Of a stretch of 64,000 nucleotides of DNA, positions 62,101-64,000 are shown in pieces. The stretch covers positions 124,001 to 188,000 of the forward strand of contig DAOULV010000030.1 in assembly GCA_034416335.1 (NCBI GenBank), in the 5' to 3' direction. Under the pieces are notes generated by a model. The model saw only the letters and a program-made list of their open reading frames with translations, searched no databases and was not told where the DNA came from. The position numbers and the translations under genes are program-made. Origin of the DNA: MGML01 sp034416335. Lineage in GTDB: Bacteria; Chloroflexota; Dehalococcoidia; Dehalococcoidales; UBA2162. How positions within the stretch are numbered: position 1 is the first letter of the stretch; every line of letters begins with the position of its first letter.

Positions 62101-62971
62101 AGGAATGATAACTCTCAGCGGTTACAGTGAAACAGCCGGAGATGTTAACAAGAGCGGGGCTGTCAACTCGATGGATGCCTATTACATCCTTCAGAAATCG
62201 GTTGGTCTCATTACCCTGCCCTTCCCCGGTGCCGGCGTTGTCTGGGAATTTGAGCCTGCCAGCAGAAGTTATAGCCCTTTAGACAGTGACCAGACTAACC
62301 AGGACTTCACCGGTATCCTTCTAGGAGATGTATCAGGTAACTGGGCAAGTGGTGGAGAAGCGACGAGTTTCAGTATGGAGTTTACACAAACAAGTATTCC
62401 CAATAGTATGGGGACAGCACGATTGAAAATGGATAAAATAAACTCCTTACCTTCAACCCAGGTTACTGTTCCGCTGAACCTCGAACTGGACGGAGGGAAT
62501 CTGTACGGGGCAGATATAGTACTTACATATGACAGCAGCGTATTATCCGTTGTTTCGGTAAACACGAGTGCATTATTGGACGGATTTACCACTGCCGTTA
62601 ATCTTAATCAGGCGGGTGAAATACGGCTGGCTTCAGCGGGAGCAAATCCTGTTTCATCGAGTGGGGAAATGCTTACCATTACATTTGATGTGATTGGAGT
62701 ATACGGAGATATTTCAACGATAGATATTATTACTGCCGCCCTGAATGAAAACTCGATACCATCCGAGACAACCAGCGGCGGTGTTGCTGTAATAAATTCC
62801 GGAGATGCAAACTGCGATTCCGAGGTGAGTGTGCTTGATATGACCAAGGTGGCAAGAATCATCCTTTCGATGGACGAAGGAACTCTGGTAGGAGATGTTA
62901 ACCTGGACGGTGTTATCAACGTTCTTGATATGACAAAGATTGCTAGAATAATCCTCGGGTTAGACAGCTAA
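56147..62971 (+). CDS. Giant secreted subtilase with FG-GAP propeller, adhesive domains, cohesins and dockerin
   Basis: 2274 residues from the ATG at 56147 (AGGGAGG 5 nt upstream; an upstream GTG also opens the frame). Signal peptide about 1-40. Subtilase domain about 255-520: Asp in A-V-I-D-S-G-V-D, His in H-G-H-G-T-H-V-A-G, Ser in G-T-S-M-A-A-P. Seven FG-GAP repeats (A-D-F-N-G-D-x-x-x-D-I) near 725-1030. Then a beta-helix-like stretch to about 1380, an Ig-like domain, FnIII (about 1500-1590), a TIG domain near 1690-1775, a cohesin-like domain (about 1780-1905), a dockerin-like unit (about 1990-2030), a second cohesin-like domain (about 2070-2215) and a C-terminal type I dockerin with paired G-D-V-N-L-D-G-V-I-N calcium loops. 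A secreted protease that can dock to partners, probably including the next protein. Confidence 0.9.
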   Translation: MSVKHCFIRLIFHSFRIAITTCLLLVLIMNPVDEVSTVKAEEGQEPVTSTSESECIECSSDYYASYTPDSSSQFGPYHTSPDYSTPEHAYSPFAEKVEPYQPAPEDYVSDQVLIKLKEQVFTLDYQSMEYTPNSEATRGLLSEYGISNLERVFSIGTPGFSGETSPQDIEPPVKPPSDLSRWYKATTPEGTEVLDVVKTLSEDPIVEVAEPNYVRKLAALPDATTDPLYDDQWHLDTVNAPEAWQFLADNGTNPGGWRDVVVAVIDSGVDCDHPDLASNIWVNSAEFNGTPGVDDDGNGFVDDIHGVSVVSNEHSGNPDDDHGHGTHVAGIIAASANNSEGGVGIAYNTQIMPIKAAQYSGVLATSDIAEAIYYAIDKGADIINMSFGGYTRSQLEEDALAVAFGQAVLVAAAGNDGMHNEWPCKYPIPPEPMYPSALTWVLGVMASTESDNLASFSNYDCTPHTNVEYEVMAPGVDIMSTLPDGQYAAWDGTSMAAPVVSGIAALVRSYFRDKDVYSSRFIMGQIAETGSKSGAYYIPDAYAALTTFPEPSLSYLEHWLFDTENQSAGNDSDGIVDAGETIDLAIVIRNHWSKADNVTVNLRAWNGISENDDPYVTMITSNVSYGAVGSFNTDDNGFIYDGDGVITGVSNPFTFNVSSDTPNDHVIPFYLTMTCVNGYQPTANLTFTSSFNLMVQKGREIPSIISGADVFGNKIDYTTETEPRSITSADFNGDNFTDIAVCQNANEGILSVFMNNGDGTFAERVNYTDIPWIQVIKSGDFNGDTFPDIAIIRTCDVLILPNNGDGTFNAYTQYYIGICNFNSVAAADLNSDNFTDLVVQSQNSNGKVVVLMNDGAGNFNSVVSYPVGKNPKYVVAADFNGDSHPDVAAMTYDQTIDVLLNNGDGTLSEKIVNEIVCNFYSSFLVAADIDGDLYADLVVADDQKLQILLGNGDGSFTAGGEYSNNFYVYSMSTVDLNSDSSEDIVICDNNDDRIIVLMNLGDGNFAPKGLHTTGDGPYSMTIADFNGDGLPDVASVNVGDSSVSILTNTGEVSLEPDMVLTKDYFWIIPDQVLIDNNAIVVVEPGTQIQFWAGDPDDPYSQQPNAFLQVEGTLLVQGTQEEPVEMFPDALWSNKVVQINTTQIGVTELRYARVTNPYIGKNNYNWEQEGLTKIVDHCYFDQDVVDFLYYWNTEYTQWHSTSPVVRSRVVSNSIFHKMGVARAWDDATNYYYGFGVYDNAQGNLYDSCRLYVYGNDQAEDNVFLKNYRIAYGYSGEKYFNSSRAEISGYRCDTCNATSGREGNQFKNNAVLNRWWDPDISHWMQFYSWERGDSSYTRDNIYYLSDNYWTTTSSVLLDAAIVDFNDNFNKAEIVYTPVLTSPPESAYPFVTGVVLTQGGENTTSVGPGSVTFTVTFNRDMDTSVEPKVSFGPDLPVTDYTVHSIGGGWQDARTWQGTFNINPVTGDGYQLVRITDAVAVDDPWLITGDDSERFRFEIITSGTEAMNLQANGLEGSVNLTWTQDDFDMLAGFNLYRSDTSEGTYSRINETVLPPQQSGYSDTDVEPGQTYYYKFTVVKTDMTESDFSNVATGTPLDTISPVITHQPVSGASIGLPLQIYADVTDNVHIDSVTLYYRAIGETAYSTRAMVYTTGDRYSATLEGSLVTSAGLEYYIEASDGLNTASSGRSDLPWQVLITDQPVVTSVSPGSGSVSGGTFVTISGSNFKVGASALFGTAVAGNVTVINDNQITCNTPAHIPEVVDVTVKNTDNQTGTLLQAFNYVSETATLSLPDSGGDSSAIVQIPVSAVNIQGLVAASLKVSFDNNVLTPLDVNTGSLTPGWSLAANTAVLGEVSISMASPGSAVSGSGNLVFIEFEVTGSAGNTTTLNLSDVLLNDGAIPVETSDGSFQVSSGLSVSGTVRFWSDSLGIPGVLLTLEDGRVYAGLSQLDGTYSITGMPEGTYTLTPEKSENTNAITSYDASLVLQHDVGMITLSGYSETAGDVNKSGAVNSMDAYYILQKSVGLITLPFPGAGVVWEFEPASRSYSPLDSDQTNQDFTGILLGDVSGNWASGGEATSFSMEFTQTSIPNSMGTARLKMDKINSLPSTQVTVPLNLELDGGNLYGADIVLTYDSSVLSVVSVNTSALLDGFTTAVNLNQAGEIRLASAGANPVSSSGEMLTITFDVIGVYGDISTIDIITAALNENSIPSETTSGGVAVINSGDANCDSEVSVLDMTKVARIILSMDEGTLVGDVNLDGVINVLDMTKIARIILGLDS

Positions 62972-62974
62972 AAA

Positions 62975-63829
62975 ATGCATTGTTTAAGGAAGACCGCGGG
63001 ACACTCGCTCCTTACTATAAGCATTTTGGTAATGTTGACACTTATTGCGGGGCTTTTCCCTATTGGTCTTGCAGGCGCTGAATGGCTGGTTACAGTTAGT
63101 ATCAACAGCCCGGATGAAGTTGATAAAGATAACTACTTCATAACTACTGTTGAAATCAGCGAAGTATCTGCGTTAAATGCTGTTCAATATGATGTATTGT
63201 TTGATCCATCGATAATTAACCTTGAAAAGATAGATGAAGGTCGGATGGATGGTGGAACCGTAATGCCGGTATTGCATAACGAAATAAGCCCGGGGCATAT
63301 TCGGGTTATTCAGTCTATGGGTTTGGATTCTGTCGATGGTACGGGTATTCTTTCAGTGATAAAATTCCACGCACTACAAACCGGGGAAAGTGCTATAAGT
63401 TTGTCTAACGGAACCCTCAGCGGTTTTGATGGTGAAATAATGGCTACCTGGATTGACGACTCAGTTGCTGTCCTTTCAACGGAGTCCGGAACTCAAGATT
63501 CGTCGACAACATCACCTTCTCTATCCGATGAAGCACCTTCCGAATCTGACCTGGACACAGGTGAAGGAGAAATGTCTGTTGCACCGGAATCTGACATAGA
63601 GGAAACACCTGTTGAAACGGAATCAGAGAATAGCATTGAAGGATCAGCAACAACCCCGACATCAGAATCGGATAATATTGATACTGATAATGAAGAAGAT
63701 AGTCCGAAACAACCGGTGGCTGAGAACAAAGGTGTGAATTGGGCTGTACTCTGGGGAATTATCGGAGGAGTAGCTGTATTAACTGCTCTGATTGTATATA
63801 ACCAATTTTTTAGAAGAAGAAGATATTAG
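62975..63829 (+). CDS. Membrane-anchored cohesin-domain protein
   Basis: 284 residues. Signal peptide about 1-34, a cohesin-like domain about 36-165 (V-T-V-S-I-N-S-P-D-E-V, N-A-V-Q-Y-D-V-L-F-D-P-S-I-I-N-L, G-T-G-I-L-S-V-I-K-F-H-A), an acidic Ser/Thr/Glu-rich spacer about 170-255, one hydrophobic segment about 258-277 and a positive tail R-R-R-R-Y. This is a typical cell-surface anchor protein with an exposed cohesin. It begins 4 nt after the subtilase stop, so the two genes are co-transcribed. Its likely partner is a dockerin such as that at the end of the subtilase. No SLH or sortase motif. Confidence 0.85.
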   Translation: MHCLRKTAGHSLLTISILVMLTLIAGLFPIGLAGAEWLVTVSINSPDEVDKDNYFITTVEISEVSALNAVQYDVLFDPSIINLEKIDEGRMDGGTVMPVLHNEISPGHIRVIQSMGLDSVDGTGILSVIKFHALQTGESAISLSNGTLSGFDGEIMATWIDDSVAVLSTESGTQDSSTTSPSLSDEAPSESDLDTGEGEMSVAPESDIEETPVETESENSIEGSATTPTSESDNIDTDNEEDSPKQPVAENKGVNWAVLWGIIGGVAVLTALIVYNQFFRRRRY

Positions 63830-63837
63830 ATGTAGTT

Positions 63838-64000
63838 ATGCTAATAGTGAAAAATCAAAAGAGAGAGTCAAAGACAAAAAGAATCCGCTTTTTCTCATCT
63901 GTTTTCTTCCTGTTAGCCATAGTTATAGTAACAGTTGCTGTACTGCTACCCCAATCAACAAAGGTGTTTGCCGATAATGAGGTTACAGTCAGTATATCTC
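63838..64000 (+). CDS. N-terminal part of a third secreted protein (cut by window edge)
   Basis: ATG at 63838 with a basic N-terminus (K-N-Q-K-R-E-S-K-T-K-R), a hydrophobic segment (F-F-L-L-A-I-V-I-V-T-V-A-V-L-L) and a signal-peptidase-like site before A-D-N-E-V-T-V-S-I-S. That start resembles the beginning of the cohesin-like domain of the previous protein (W-L-V-T-V-S-I-N). It runs 8 nt after the previous stop, so the operon probably contains several related secreted proteins. Only 54 residues are visible. Confidence 0.6.
   Translation, partial: MLIVKNQKRESKTKRIRFFSSVFFLLAIVIVTVAVLLPQSTKVFADNEVTVSIS

Overview
The window looks like a chromosomal segment of a Dehalococcoidia-type member of the Chloroflexota, probably anaerobic or facultative. 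This is inferred from gene content and not from a marker tree: UroD-like proteins, EtfBA, an AMP-forming acyl-CoA ligase, DUF3795 proteins, RNHCP, a DUF4070 B12-binding radical SAM protein, a UGSC-family selenoprotein candidate and Dehalococcoidia-like intergenic repeats. Base composition is near balanced. Start codons include several GTGs, and Shine-Dalgarno (SD) sequences are often good.

Layout. (1) 127-13751, leftward: a surface-polysaccharide operon of 13 genes. It holds two NAD-dependent epimerases, a nucleotide-sugar dehydrogenase, a DegT aminotransferase, an AsnB-type amidotransferase, two methyltransferases, two left-handed beta-helix acyltransferases, a FemAB/GNAT-like transferase, a polysaccharide deacetylase, a five-bladed-propeller glycosidase-like protein and an unrecognised Rossmann protein. 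Many junctions are ATGA-type overlaps. (2) 13955-22469: small housekeeping and metabolic genes: NYN/OST-HTH protein, UroD-like protein, YprB-like nuclease, PIG-L deacetylase, cyclophilin, VOC protein, PlsY and acyl-CoA synthetase. (3) 23315-26600: a rightward run with an AlkZ/YcaQ-like glycosylase, an AlkD-like protein, a DinB-like protein and two DUF3795 proteins. (4) 26691-28814: a TetR regulator with a consensus promoter and a perfect palindromic operator, followed by an ABC exporter. (5) 28950-33551: prfA-prmC, a frameshifted small gene, RNHCP and etfBA. (6) 33620-40549, leftward: EF-G-like GTPase, SpoIIM, nitroreductase, Pcm, tyrosine recombinase and B12-radical SAM protein. (7) 40739-43587: initiator tRNA, then a GH127 enzyme and HicAB, bracketed by two degenerate copies of the tRNA 3'-end/terminator sequence. 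(8) 44180-49494: intergenic repeat mosaic, then a leftward HTH / giant hybrid histidine kinase / response regulator operon. (9) 50013-53268: a probable selenoprotein gene read through an in-frame UGA, and an amidohydrolase. (10) 53541-55373: a peptide-type ABC binding lipoprotein. (11) 56147-64000: a secreted 2274-residue subtilase carrying FG-GAP, Ig-like, FnIII, TIG, cohesin-like and dockerin modules, followed by a membrane-anchored cohesin-like protein and the start of a third secreted protein of the same kind.

The two most notable items are the in-frame UGA at 50313-50315, which joins two halves of one UGSC-family protein, and the cohesin/dockerin cell-surface locus at the right end. I saw no CRISPR array, insertion sequence or prophage. 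No database or folding search was run; all family names rest on motif recognition.
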